The notes below the pieces were generated by a model. The model ran no database searches and was not told the origin of the DNA. It worked only from the letters and a program-made list of their open reading frames with translations. The translations under genes and the position numbers were made by a program. This document shows, in pieces, positions 8,345 to 15,775 of a stretch of DNA of 37,808 nucleotides; positions within the stretch are counted from its first letter, which is position 1, and each line of letters starts with the position of its first letter. Where the stretch lies: positions 1 through 37,808 of the forward strand of contig JAILFZ010000133.1 of assembly GCA_024697295.1 (NCBI GenBank). The letters run 5' to 3'. The DNA comes from Treponema sp. (GTDB lineage Bacteria > Spirochaetota > Spirochaetia > Treponematales > Treponemataceae).

Positions 8345-9806
8345 TTATCCGTTCCCCGATTTTTTTAATGAGTTTTTGTTTTTTATCATTTATGTTTTTT
8401 TGTATCTTTTCTTTTTCGCTTGAATCCATGCTTCTCTCTCTTTGGATGGTTTCCAGAGGAAAAAGTTCTTTTTCAAAGAAGCTTGTTTGAGAAAGTTCTT
8501 TAACAGCTTTTAAAATATTTGATTTTTTTAATTCAATCTTTTTAGTATGGAGTTCAAGCTTAAAATTATCGGGGGCAACTTTTATCTGATCCCAGAAAAT
8601 GTCTTTTACAGGTGCAATATTTGAGATTATTGAATTATCACAAGTCACCCTGAAAACCCGCTTTGTAATGCTTTCCGGAAGTGCTTTGAACCAGTTTCTG
8701 TATAATGTAAGAGAGCCGTCAGAACCAAATCGTGAGCGTGTTATCCTTGTCTCCTTATTGGAAAGCTTTTTATCTTTATTTTGGTTTGACATTTCAAGTT
8801 TGTTTGGCTGTGTATGCTGGGATGCGCTGTTTTGCTGTAAATCAAGGCCGCAAAAATAAATGTTTTTTTCTGTTAAAGAAAGCGCAAGTTCCAGGGCGGT
8901 GCCGCTTACAGTACCGTTTCTTTGGGCCGTATGATATGGAATTTTTAAGCTGTCAAAAAGTTTTTGTCCAAGGCTTTCAGGATATACTAAAGGCATAACG
9001 GCGTGAGTTTTAAATATATCAGAAGGACAGGCAGCTTCGTCTGTGATGGCCCAGAGCGGTTTTGATTTTAATGAATTGAATTCAATATGTTTTTTTGCCC
9101 AGTAACCGCCGTCTGTGGATAAAATCATATCTATGCGGATATCGTAGTATTCTAGGACGCTGACGGCTGAAGAAACTGCGATTATAAAAAAACTATCCTG
9201 GAACTTTTTAATGTATTCAATTGATTCTTTTAAGCTTGGCCCTGAGGCGCAGATTAAAATGTCTTTTTGAACAGGGTTTATAAGATTTAAGTTTTTTATT
9301 CTACAGATATTGTTTATGGAATTTGTAAACCAGCGTTTTGCAAAATACGATCTTGTAAACAAAACATCACGGCTTTTTGAAACTGCTTTTTTTATGCATC
9401 CAAAAACTTCCTGTACAGTCTGCGGAAAATTAAGTTCGACTGGTTTCCAGGTAAAAAAGGCAGATTTTAAAAGTTCTTCTTCACCAAAATAATTGAACAA
9501 TTGTTCATCAAAAAACTGCGCAGAAAAAAAATAAAAAACTTTATCCCATTCTTTATCATAGTCTGTAAATTCATCAAAGAGACGGATTGTTGCAAGTTTT
9601 GCATCAGGAAAACGTTCACGCAAAAAAGGTACACAGTAGGATAGTGCGCCTTCTATGATAAAAATTGTCGAAGGATAAAATGTAAGTTCAAGATTCTCGA
9701 CAAAGGATTTTGCTTCGTTTTGTGGATTATAGCTTGAATGTAAAAATTTGCCATCACAGGAACAGGTTAATGTGCCGTTTTTTGATGGAGCAAAGTTAAA
9801 AATCAC
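8337..9806 (-). CDS. DUF115/MAF-family protein, putative flagellin glycosyltransferase (copy 2)
   Basis: A 489-residue paralog of the following gene. The DUF115 core starts at about residue 182 with DILICASGPSLKESI (GPSL at 189-192). It continues with ILSTDGG (228-234) and RNGTVSGTALELALSL, then IYFCGLDL. A Gln/Asn/Lys-rich insertion (about 320-350, QNSASQHTQPNK and onward) is absent from the other copy. The C-terminal 80 residues are basic and helical. It probably acts in the cytoplasm on flagellin before export, by family analogy. A 3-nt gap separates it from the preceding gene, and its 3' end overlaps the next start by 8 nt. The two copies are clearly diverged, so this is an old duplication rather than a recent one. 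Confidence 0.8.
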   Translation of the reverse strand: MIFNFAPSKNGTLTCSCDGKFLHSSYNPQNEAKSFVENLELTFYPSTIFIIEGALSYCVPFLRERFPDAKLATIRLFDEFTDYDKEWDKVFYFFSAQFFDEQLFNYFGEEELLKSAFFTWKPVELNFPQTVQEVFGCIKKAVSKSRDVLFTRSYFAKRWFTNSINNICRIKNLNLINPVQKDILICASGPSLKESIEYIKKFQDSFFIIAVSSAVSVLEYYDIRIDMILSTDGGYWAKKHIEFNSLKSKPLWAITDEAACPSDIFKTHAVMPLVYPESLGQKLFDSLKIPYHTAQRNGTVSGTALELALSLTEKNIYFCGLDLQQNSASQHTQPNKLEMSNQNKDKKLSNKETRITRSRFGSDGSLTLYRNWFKALPESITKRVFRVTCDNSIISNIAPVKDIFWDQIKVAPDNFKLELHTKKIELKKSNILKAVKELSQTSFFEKELFPLETIQRERSMDSSEKEKIQKNINDKKQKLIKKIGERING

Positions 9807-9809
9807 GGC

Positions 9810-10673
9810 TTAATCCTGTTCTAAGAAACTGATGCTTCCCTTTGAATTCGGGCATACGCCTGCGGAAAGAACAAGAACGCCCTTTTCATCAAGATTAAAG
9901 AATTCCTGGAGATTTGAATTGATGTGGAATTGGAGAAGTTTTTCGTCAATATCTTCCCTGGAAAACATTATGGCTTTGATTTCGCAGTTTGACTTGAGAA
10001 CGGGGACGTTTGGTTTAAACAAAAGCTCGCTGATTTTATAGAAAATCTCTTCCATTGCGGCATCAGTCAATTTGTCAGAAATGGAAGAATCATATTTATT
10101 GAATGCATTTTCTAGTGAGAGTTTTGCAGAAATTATAAATAAATATGCGCTTGAAATTACAAAGCCGTCCGAACTATCGTATGAAGGCTGTTGTTTAGCA
10201 TCAAGCGATTGGATGACAGCCTGGCTTACCACAGATGCATCTTCTAATTCCCCATCGTGATTTATGACAACAAGATAAGCGCTTTTATTATCAAGAGTAA
10301 ATTTTAAAATGTTTATTAAAACTATTTCGTTTTTAATCTGTTCAGAAAACAACTGGTAGAGCGGTGTAAGACTTTCTTCGGAAAAGGCCTTCCATTCGCC
10401 TTCTGTTAAATCAAGTCCGTCCCAGAAGTCTTTTGAAGAAACCGAATCAGCGATTGATTCAAGATCAAAATTGAAAGATTTTTTTACGTGATAAAAATCT
10501 TCAGTATTTGTGAACAAAGCGCAGCGATAAAAATTGTTTTGTTTTGCCAGTTCGGCAAAAGTAACAGATTTTGTATCATATCTGGAAGCCTTTGCTAAAA
10601 GACCTTCTTTTTTAACTTGAGGGCTTTGCTCAGGCTGATTTTCCAGATTATTAATTCGGCTCAGAAGACCCAT
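9810..10673 (-). CDS. Hypothetical protein in DUF115 operon
   Basis: I do not recognise this 287-residue protein. It has no signal peptide or membrane segment, so it is probably cytoplasmic. It starts MGLLSRINNLENQ, then a short disordered Gln/Pro/Lys stretch, then a repeat-like GLLAKASRYD. The remainder looks like a mixed alpha/beta globular domain, with hydrophobic strands such as NKSAYLVVINHDGEL and KGVLVLSAGVC. No catalytic motif is evident. Its ATG shares one base with the stop of the upstream acidic-protein gene (TAATG arrangement at 10671-10675), and the DUF115 gene follows after 3 nt. It is therefore translated with the rest of the operon and is likely a partner of the acidic protein or of the DUF115 proteins. 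Confidence 0.7.
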   Translation of the reverse strand: MGLLSRINNLENQPEQSPQVKKEGLLAKASRYDTKSVTFAELAKQNNFYRCALFTNTEDFYHVKKSFNFDLESIADSVSSKDFWDGLDLTEGEWKAFSEESLTPLYQLFSEQIKNEIVLINILKFTLDNKSAYLVVINHDGELEDASVVSQAVIQSLDAKQQPSYDSSDGFVISSAYLFIISAKLSLENAFNKYDSSISDKLTDAAMEEIFYKISELLFKPNVPVLKSNCEIKAIMFSREDIDEKLLQFHINSNLQEFFNLDEKGVLVLSAGVCPNSKGSISFLEQD

Positions 10674-13021
10674 TATGCTAATCCCAGTTCCTTAAAGAGT
10701 TTTTTGTAAGTATCAAACTGTTCAGATTTAGCAAACTCTGCAATTTTGTCTTCAGGAAGGTTTTCCAAAAGCTGGTCCATATAAGACAATACGGATTTGA
10801 TTTCTGTCTTCAAATCGCCTGGAAGTGTTTCTTTTTCTGAAATATCGTTTTCGGCGCTCTGTGCAAGATAATCAAGTTTTTCGTCTGTAAGGGTGTCATT
10901 GATTGTTGGTTCCGGTGCGTTGACTGCGTTGTAATCTTCTGTTGCGTCGAGGCTGTCTTCTGCAACATCATCGAGATTGTCTGCAATTTCAAGATCGTCG
11001 TCCTGTGAACTTACGCTGTCCATCAAATCAGTTGAACTTGATTCAACGAGAATGTCATCAGTTTTTGGAACTGAGATTTCGTCAGGAAGTTCAGCTTCTG
11101 CTTCCGGCTCGTTCATTTCAATGTTTATTTCGTCAAGTGCAGGCTCTTCAAGAGTTTCGTTTGCAAAATCCATTGAAAGTTCTGAGTTTTCGCTAAAGTC
11201 ATCATCAGGAATTTCTACATCGGTTTCTGCTGAACCAAGAATGCTTTCTTCAGGAAGTTCTGATTCAGGTTCGATTTCGTCGGTGTTTTCAATTGAACGT
11301 TCTGCAACTGTTTCTTCAGAATCATTTGTTTCCGGCAAAATGATTTCATCTGCTGAACCGTCGGCATCAGTCATTGGCATGTCATCAGAAGCCGGTGCTT
11401 CAGTTACATCTGCTGTATTGAGGATGTTGTCAAGTTCGTCGGATGAAAGGGCGATTGTGTCGTCTTCATCAGTACCGCTGAAGAATCCTGTGTTTTCTTC
11501 CTGTGGAGCGGTTTCTGCAACAGCATTATTGTTTTTAAGTGTTTCAAGATCTGTTTTGAGTGAAGCAATTTCGGTTTTTAATGAAGAAAGTTCGCCGACA
11601 ATCTGATCAAAGATTGCTGTCATCTGTGTAGAAGGTTTTTCTTCAACTTCTGATTCTTCAAGAATCGGAGCCTTGATTGTTTCTGCAAATTCGGCGGCAT
11701 TTGCTTCTGTTGTTTCCGGAACTACAGGAGTATCGTCGAGGAGGGCAGAAGTCTCTTCTTCAAATGTATCTGGAATTTCATCTGCAATATCGATTGAACC
11801 TTCTTCTGTATTGGCAGAAAGGTCTTCGATTTCTTCGCTTACAATTTCAGGAGCGGCATCTTCTTCAGGAATGTCTGCAACTTCACGTACGAGGCTGTCT
11901 TCCTGGCTGCCGATGCTTACAGTGTTGCCGTTTTCGTCTGTTACGTCGCCCATGATTGCATCTACATCAAAGTCATCGTCTCCGTCTGCTGTAAAGCCTG
12001 CTTCTGGAGTTGCTTCCGTTACGCTGTCTGCTTCAAGCTGAACGTCATCATCGTCTGCAACAACTGTAAAGTCATCTTCTGCTGCAGCAGGTTCAGAAGC
12101 GTCTGCTGAAGGGGTTTCTTCAGTTGAGTTTTCTTCCTGAGCCGACGGTGCCGGAGTTTCTTCTTCTGCTGACTCATCAATTCCAAATTCTGAAAGGTCA
12201 ACGCTTTCCATTCCGTCGTCTGAGGCAGTTTTTGATGATGAATCAGAATCATCTGAACTAAAGTCATCAAGTCCGAATTCACTTAAATCTACAGATTCAG
12301 TTCCGGCCGGATTGTCTTCGTTGACTTCTTCTGAAACCGGTGTGTCTTCAACCGGTGCAAAATCAGCAGATTTAGAAACGTCTGCTGCAGGTGCATCGTC
12401 AAATGAAAGGTCAATGTCAAATATATCATCTGAATTTGATTCAGCTGCTGTTTCTTCTGTTACTGCGCTTTCATCAAGACTGTCGGCTGCCGGTTCTGAA
12501 AGGTTGTCTTCTTCCATTCCAAAGGTATCCAGAGAAACTTCTTCTTCTGCCGGTTCTTCAGCAGGAGCTTCTTCTGCCTTTGCAGCTTCTTTTTCTCTTA
12601 TTTTGTCTTCATCAGGACCTGTTTCAAATACGCCGTCCGTAATAAATTCATCAAGGGAAATCTCTTCTTCCTGGCCTGAAAGAACTGCTTCTTCATCTGT
12701 CACAGCGTCTGCTGCTTCAGTTTCAGATTCGGGTGTTTCTGCCGGGGTATCTTCAAAAACGTTTGTTTCGCCTGAAGTTGATTGTGTAATTGCAGAAAGT
12801 TCTTCAGCGGAAAGGGCAGTGTCATCATTGTCGTAAGCGTCTGCCATGTTTGCAGTATCGTCAATTACATCCAGATCAGAAAAATCAGGCAGGTCAGTAT
12901 CAATATTGAATGAATCTTCTTGAGATGCTGTAGAATCAGTTGAGGAATCTATAGTTTTTGGTGGGGTTTTAACCCATACTCCGTAACTGTCAAGTTCGTT
13001 TGTTTTATCGGATTCGCTCAT
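10673..13021 (-). CDS. Large acidic, repeat-containing, mostly disordered protein
   Basis: A 782-residue protein dominated by Glu, Asp, Ser, Ala and Thr, with no signal peptide or membrane segment; most is probably disordered. Recurring short motifs appear in the first third: EISLDEFITD (120-129), EVSLDTFGME (161-170), SVDLSEFGLD (243-252) and SVDLSEFGID (273-282). A short coiled coil of the form LSSLKTEIASLKTDLETL lies at about 475-495. The last 50 residues are ordered-looking and contain VLSYMDQLLENLPEDKIAEF. The layout suggests a cytoplasmic scaffold with docking motifs, but this is inference. It is the first gene of a five-gene operon. A GGGG-type ribosome site lies about 6 nt before the ATG, and a sigma-28-like -10 lies 42 nt upstream. 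Confidence 0.78.
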   Translation of the reverse strand: MSESDKTNELDSYGVWVKTPPKTIDSSTDSTASQEDSFNIDTDLPDFSDLDVIDDTANMADAYDNDDTALSAEELSAITQSTSGETNVFEDTPAETPESETEAADAVTDEEAVLSGQEEEISLDEFITDGVFETGPDEDKIREKEAAKAEEAPAEEPAEEEVSLDTFGMEEDNLSEPAADSLDESAVTEETAAESNSDDIFDIDLSFDDAPAADVSKSADFAPVEDTPVSEEVNEDNPAGTESVDLSEFGLDDFSSDDSDSSSKTASDDGMESVDLSEFGIDESAEEETPAPSAQEENSTEETPSADASEPAAAEDDFTVVADDDDVQLEADSVTEATPEAGFTADGDDDFDVDAIMGDVTDENGNTVSIGSQEDSLVREVADIPEEDAAPEIVSEEIEDLSANTEEGSIDIADEIPDTFEEETSALLDDTPVVPETTEANAAEFAETIKAPILEESEVEEKPSTQMTAIFDQIVGELSSLKTEIASLKTDLETLKNNNAVAETAPQEENTGFFSGTDEDDTIALSSDELDNILNTADVTEAPASDDMPMTDADGSADEIILPETNDSEETVAERSIENTDEIEPESELPEESILGSAETDVEIPDDDFSENSELSMDFANETLEEPALDEINIEMNEPEAEAELPDEISVPKTDDILVESSSTDLMDSVSSQDDDLEIADNLDDVAEDSLDATEDYNAVNAPEPTINDTLTDEKLDYLAQSAENDISEKETLPGDLKTEIKSVLSYMDQLLENLPEDKIAEFAKSEQFDTYKKLFKELGLA
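12176..12661 (-). repeat. Recurring L-[DS]-x-F-[GI] acidic linear motif in the large acidic protein
   Basis: Four copies of a roughly 10-residue motif, consensus [IV]-[SD]-L-[DS]-x-F-[GI]-x-[DE], are encoded at about 12635-12664, 12512-12541, 12266-12295 and 12176-12205. The last two are nearly identical and exactly 30 residues apart. A looser relative (DIDLSFDD) lies between copies two and three. Conservation of Leu and Phe within otherwise drifting acidic sequence is typical of docking motifs. Confidence 0.65.
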
Positions 13022-13062
13022 ATTTTTCCCCTTTGAAAAGAATATTTAGTTTTATAATTGAA

Positions 13063-13070
13063 TTATCGGC
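13063..13070 (-). promoter_or_regulatory. Perfect sigma-28 -10 octamer upstream of the acidic/DUF115 operon
   Basis: On the minus strand the octamer GCCGATAA exactly matches the sigma-28 (FliA) -10 consensus. Predicted transcription would start near 13056, giving an untranslated leader of about 35 nt that carries the ribosome site (AAAGGGG) for the ATG at 13021. The -35 is poor: at 14-15 nt spacing the bases read TTGA or GTTG rather than TAAA. The call therefore rests on the -10 and on its position. Confidence 0.5.
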
Positions 13071-13169
13071 AAAATATTGAAAATTCAACATAAAAATAAA
13101 TATTAATTATTAAATTATAGCATGTTATTTCTGCAAAGTCCATGAGAAAAATATTTTGATTTTTCTGCT

Positions 13170-13196
13170 CAAAAAAAACACGCTGTATGCCGAAAA
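13170..13196 (+). promoter_or_regulatory. Weak sigma-28-like promoter before the FtsB-like gene
   Basis: CAAA at 13170-13173, 15 nt, then GCCGAAAA at 13189-13196 gives 10 of 12 matches to TAAA-N15-GCCGATAA. The predicted start would fall about 3 nt before the ATG at 13206. A TATAAT at 13202-13207 overlaps the ATG itself and would start transcription too far downstream for this start codon. The sequence here is AT-rich, so chance matches are likely. Confidence 0.25.
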
Positions 13197-13205
13197 TTAA
13201 TTATA

Positions 13206-13700
13206 ATGATTAAAAACAGGTTTCTTGTTGCCGCAGCTGCTGGTACATTTTTTTATGTTTTAATTTCGTTTATGGGTGGAAGAGATGGTCTTCTTGCTTA
13301 TAAACAGCAGCTTGAGCAGAAGAGAATTTTGAGTACCAGAACAGAAAGTCTACAGAAAACTCACGACAGCCTCAGTCTTGAATGCACTGCATTGGAAAAT
13401 GACAATGCGGTAATCCAGGGGCTGGCAAAAAAACTCGGTTACGTCAGTGACGGAGATAAGATTGTTAAAATCAATGGTCTTTATTTTTCTGACGGAGCGG
13501 TTTATACTTGTGGTACTCCTATCAGGGCAGCTGAACCTCAATATTTGCCGGAATGGGTGGGAAAATCCGTAGGAGTCATTGTATTTTTGTTCCTGTATCT
13601 TTTTATGATCGCGCAGGATATTAAAGCCGGTCATTTTAGACGAAACAAAAAAACTGTTTTCCTGGAGGGTGTTCCTGTATATGATTTGCCGCAAATCTGA
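13206..13700 (+). CDS. FtsB/DivIC-like septum formation initiator protein
   Basis: A 164-residue protein of FtsB/DivIC type, which in other bacteria joins FtsL and FtsQ in the divisome. It has an N-terminal membrane segment (about 5-22), the GRDGLLAY motif just after the membrane, then a coiled coil (YKQQLEQKRILSTRTESLQ onward, about 33-75) ending in AKKLGYVSDGDK, close to the family's typical LGYV ending. Unlike usual FtsB (about 100 residues) it has a second membrane segment (about 118-137) and a basic tail (GHFRRNKK), so both ends should be cytoplasmic. The ATG at 13206 lacks a clear ribosome site, but no other start preserves the membrane anchor. The following gene begins inside its last 20 nt. 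Confidence 0.72.
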   Translation: MIKNRFLVAAAAGTFFYVLISFMGGRDGLLAYKQQLEQKRILSTRTESLQKTHDSLSLECTALENDNAVIQGLAKKLGYVSDGDKIVKINGLYFSDGAVYTCGTPIRAAEPQYLPEWVGKSVGVIVFLFLYLFMIAQDIKAGHFRRNKKTVFLEGVPVYDLPQI

Positions 13701-14274
13701 TTCTGAATCGGCCAGTATTGCCGCCGATTATATTCGCCGTGGAAAAATTGTAATTCTTCCGACTGACACTGTCTATGGTTTTTCTGGAATTGTAGACGGC
13801 CGCCATTATTCATTTCATACTGATAAAAAAATTTGTGATATCAAGGGCCGCGCCGAATCAAAACCTTTTATTCAACTTCTTGCAAGCCCTAAAGATCTTA
13901 AAAAATATACCCGGGATGTTGTGCCTGACGAACTTCTTGCAAAATGGCCCGGACCTCTGACAATTATCGTCCATACATTTGAAAAGGGCGGACAAATCGT
14001 TACAACCGCCTTCCGCTGTCCGGGCGACGAATGGCTCCAGTCGGTCATTGCCAAATGCGGTGCGCCGGTCTATTCAACAAGTGTCAATCTGAGCGGCGAG
14101 CCGATTATCAATAATGTTGCAGATATTAAATCTGTCTTTGGTTCAAAAGTAGATCTTATTATTGATGACGGAGATAAAAAGAACAATGTGCCTTCAACTA
14201 TCGTATCTGTAAACGAAGATGGAACAGTAAGTCTTATTCGAGATGGTGCCGTTAAAATCGACGGTCTTAATTGA
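13681..14274 (+). CDS. tsaC: Sua5/YciO/YrdC-family L-threonylcarbamoyladenylate synthase
   Basis: Probably makes threonylcarbamoyl-AMP from Thr, bicarbonate and ATP, the first step of the t6A37 tRNA modification. It is about 197 residues, the size of the short TsaC form without the Sua5 C-terminal domain. Visible family motifs are ILPTDTVYGF, the K-x-R element in DIKGRAESKP, PGPLTIIV, and the S-x-N element in STSVNLSGEP. The ATG at 13681 is chosen because GGAGG at 13664-13668 precedes it; a GTG at 13669 is too close to that site. It overlaps the FtsB-like gene by 20 nt, so the two are probably translated together. A YciO-type paralog with a different role cannot be excluded. Confidence 0.8.
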   Translation: MICRKSDSESASIAADYIRRGKIVILPTDTVYGFSGIVDGRHYSFHTDKKICDIKGRAESKPFIQLLASPKDLKKYTRDVVPDELLAKWPGPLTIIVHTFEKGGQIVTTAFRCPGDEWLQSVIAKCGAPVYSTSVNLSGEPIINNVADIKSVFGSKVDLIIDDGDKKNNVPSTIVSVNEDGTVSLIRDGAVKIDGLN

Positions 14275-14319
14275 ACCTGATAAAACTGAATCGTTTGGAT
14301 TTAACTCTCTGTTGCGCTC

Positions 14320-14347
14320 AAAAAAGTAACTGAAGTTGAACTTTTTC
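14320..14347. terminator. Possible bidirectional hairpin between convergent genes
   Basis: AAAAAGT (14321-14327) and ACTTTTT (14340-14346) are inverted repeats, with a weaker inner AAC/GTT pairing. They lie between the ends of the TsaC-type gene and the minus-strand exported-protein gene. The stem is AT-rich and weak, so this is only a candidate terminator. Confidence 0.25.
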
Positions 14348-14365
14348 GGGATGCTTTAACTGATT

Positions 14366-15238
14366 TTATTTTTTAATCCAGTTTACCTTTTGAGTTCCGC
14401 TTTCAACCGTTTCCGGGGACGAATTTGACTTTATAAGGGTTTTTTTGATTCCTGTGAGTGTGCCTTCGACTGTGCTGTTGAGTCTCCATTCAATCGGCGG
14501 TGCGCTTGCTGCGGCTGAAAGGGCAGTATCCCGCGAAAGTTCTGGGTAGAACGATGCGTTTGATTTTCCTACCTGTCTGATTAGGATTTCTTTTTTACCG
14601 TCTTTGCCGTTTACAATCGAAAGAGAAATATTCATTGTGGCACCGTTTTTATAAATTATAAAACCTCTTCCGCCGCGAAGAATTACAATTTTATCTGTGT
14701 GTGGTTCACCTGCCCAGGTGCCGGCAAGGCTTTCAAGGGAGAATGATGATTCGGGATTTGTCGTAACAGGAGCGTCTTCGGGGGCTTTGGCCGCAATCTG
14801 CCTTAATGGAAAGAGCAGTTCTTCGATTGATGTTTTTGCGTTTGTCAGAATCTTGTAATATGAGTCATATTTATCCTGTTTTGAATAAATCTTTCCGTCA
14901 AAAGGGGTTTTTGCGTTAAAACGGCAGTTCCAGATTACATTTGATTCATCAATCCGCTCTTCTGAAATTTCTGCATAAAAAACAACTTTTGAGTTGCCGG
15001 AAGAACTTGTGTCAGGAAGAGATCTTAAAGCAGAACCGATGTCGGGCCTTTTGTCAAGAATTTTCATGTTGTCGATGGAATTGAGCTGTGTAAAAAAAAT
15101 GTCCTGGGCCATTTTGGACATGTTCAGATCGGAAGAACTTGTAACTACTCCATAATAATCAATCTGGAGCGGTGCTGCGGTGATAAGTGCCGCTGTAAGA
15201 AAAAATAAAACTGTAAAAAAAGTTCTAATTTTATTCAA
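14366..15238 (-). CDS. Exported hypothetical protein
   Basis: A 290-residue protein of unknown function. It starts with a clear signal peptide (MNKIRTFFTVLFFLTAALITAAP) with likely cleavage after the Ala-Ala, and no lipobox Cys. The N-terminal part (MAQDIFFTQLNSIDNMKILDKRP) loosely recalls CsgG/LpoB-like folds, where a named protein set is built around a short-lived variable ligand, but I would not assign it. A C-terminal domain (about 170-275) begins LAGTWAGE and contains GGRGFIIYKNGATMN. The start is TTG at 15238, with AGGGAAG about 8 nt upstream. It lies 36 nt downstream of smpB and is probably cotranscribed with it. Confidence 0.72.
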   Translation of the reverse strand: MNKIRTFFTVLFFLTAALITAAPLQIDYYGVVTSSSDLNMSKMAQDIFFTQLNSIDNMKILDKRPDIGSALRSLPDTSSSGNSKVVFYAEISEERIDESNVIWNCRFNAKTPFDGKIYSKQDKYDSYYKILTNAKTSIEELLFPLRQIAAKAPEDAPVTTNPESSFSLESLAGTWAGEPHTDKIVILRGGRGFIIYKNGATMNISLSIVNGKDGKKEILIRQVGKSNASFYPELSRDTALSAAASAPPIEWRLNSTVEGTLTGIKKTLIKSNSSPETVESGTQKVNWIKK

Positions 15239-15274
15239 ATAATTTCTTCCCTTTTTTAATTATCGGCCGTTTTT

Positions 15275-15739
15275 TTATTTAATCAGGTCTTTTTTAAATT
15301 CCCTGCTTAATTCGCGGTTGATGTCCCTTTCCTTGATTGACTCGCGTTTATCGTATTGTTTTTTACCCTTACAGATTCCGAGGGTAAGTTTTACGATGCC
15401 GTGTTTGAGAAAAAAGTCCAGGGGTATGAGGGTATAGCCTTTTTCTTCCACTTTGCGGCGGATTCTTTTTAATTCTTCCTTGTGAACCAGAAGTTTTTTC
15501 TGCCGGTCCGGATTGTGATTGAATACAGATGAATAAGCGTACTCAGAAATATGAAAATTCCTCATCCACAATTCATTGTTTATTATCTCTGCAAACGAAT
15601 CAGCAAAAGAAACGTTACCTGCTTTTACGGATTTTACTTCGGTTCCGACGAGTACAATTCCGCATTCATAGGTTTCTTCGACAAAGTAGTCGAATCGAGC
15701 TTTTTTGTTTTGTGCTATTACTTTTACTGCGTCTGACAT
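15275..15739 (-). CDS. smpB: SsrA-binding protein SmpB
   Basis: Binds tmRNA and delivers it to stalled ribosomes for trans-translation. The 154-residue product has the expected blocks: NKKARFDYFVEETYECGIVL, GTEVKSVKAG, NELWMRNFHISEYAY and the basic C-terminal tail (GKKQYDKRESIKERDINRE) that inserts into the ribosome. I choose the ATG at 15739: the family begins near this point, and the longer TTG start at 15775 would overlap the -35 box of the promoter. No ribosome-binding site precedes the ATG, and a strong promoter -10 ends only 7 nt before it, so the mRNA may be leaderless. tmRNA itself is not in the window. Confidence 0.95.
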   Translation of the reverse strand: MSDAVKVIAQNKKARFDYFVEETYECGIVLVGTEVKSVKAGNVSFADSFAEIINNELWMRNFHISEYAYSSVFNHNPDRQKKLLVHKEELKRIRRKVEEKGYTLIPLDFFLKHGIVKLTLGICKGKKQYDKRESIKERDINRELSREFKKDLIK

Positions 15740-15746
15740 AAGTTCA

Positions 15747-15775
15747 ATTATAAGCGCTTTGCCTTTTGCTTGCAA
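15747..15775 (-). promoter_or_regulatory. Strong sigma-70-type promoter of smpB
   Basis: On the minus strand, TTGCAA (15770-15775), 17 nt, then TATAAT (15747-15752), a perfect -10 at ideal spacing. The -10 ends 7 nt before the ATG at 15739, so transcription should start at or within 1-2 nt of the start codon. Confidence 0.7.

Noticed and set aside
6899-9806. DUF115 genes as archaeal-type pterin pyrophosphokinases (MptE)
   Set aside because: The added N-terminal domain and the length (about 480-490 aa) fit the MAF/flagellin-modifying subfamily better; the pterin function is known only from archaea.
10977-12836. Several Ser-rich open frames on the plus strand (10977-11606, 11673-12041, 12312-12836)
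   Set aside because: They are antisense to the acidic protein; Glu/Asp codons read backwards give Ser/Phe/Leu runs without stops. No start signals.
13202-13207. TATAAT as the promoter of the FtsB-like gene
   Set aside because: It overlaps the ATG, so transcription would begin downstream of the start codon, and there is no -35 at the right distance.
15240-15274. Intergenic sequence after smpB as a terminator or tmRNA part
   Set aside because: Short AT-rich gap with no stable stem and no tRNA-like structure.
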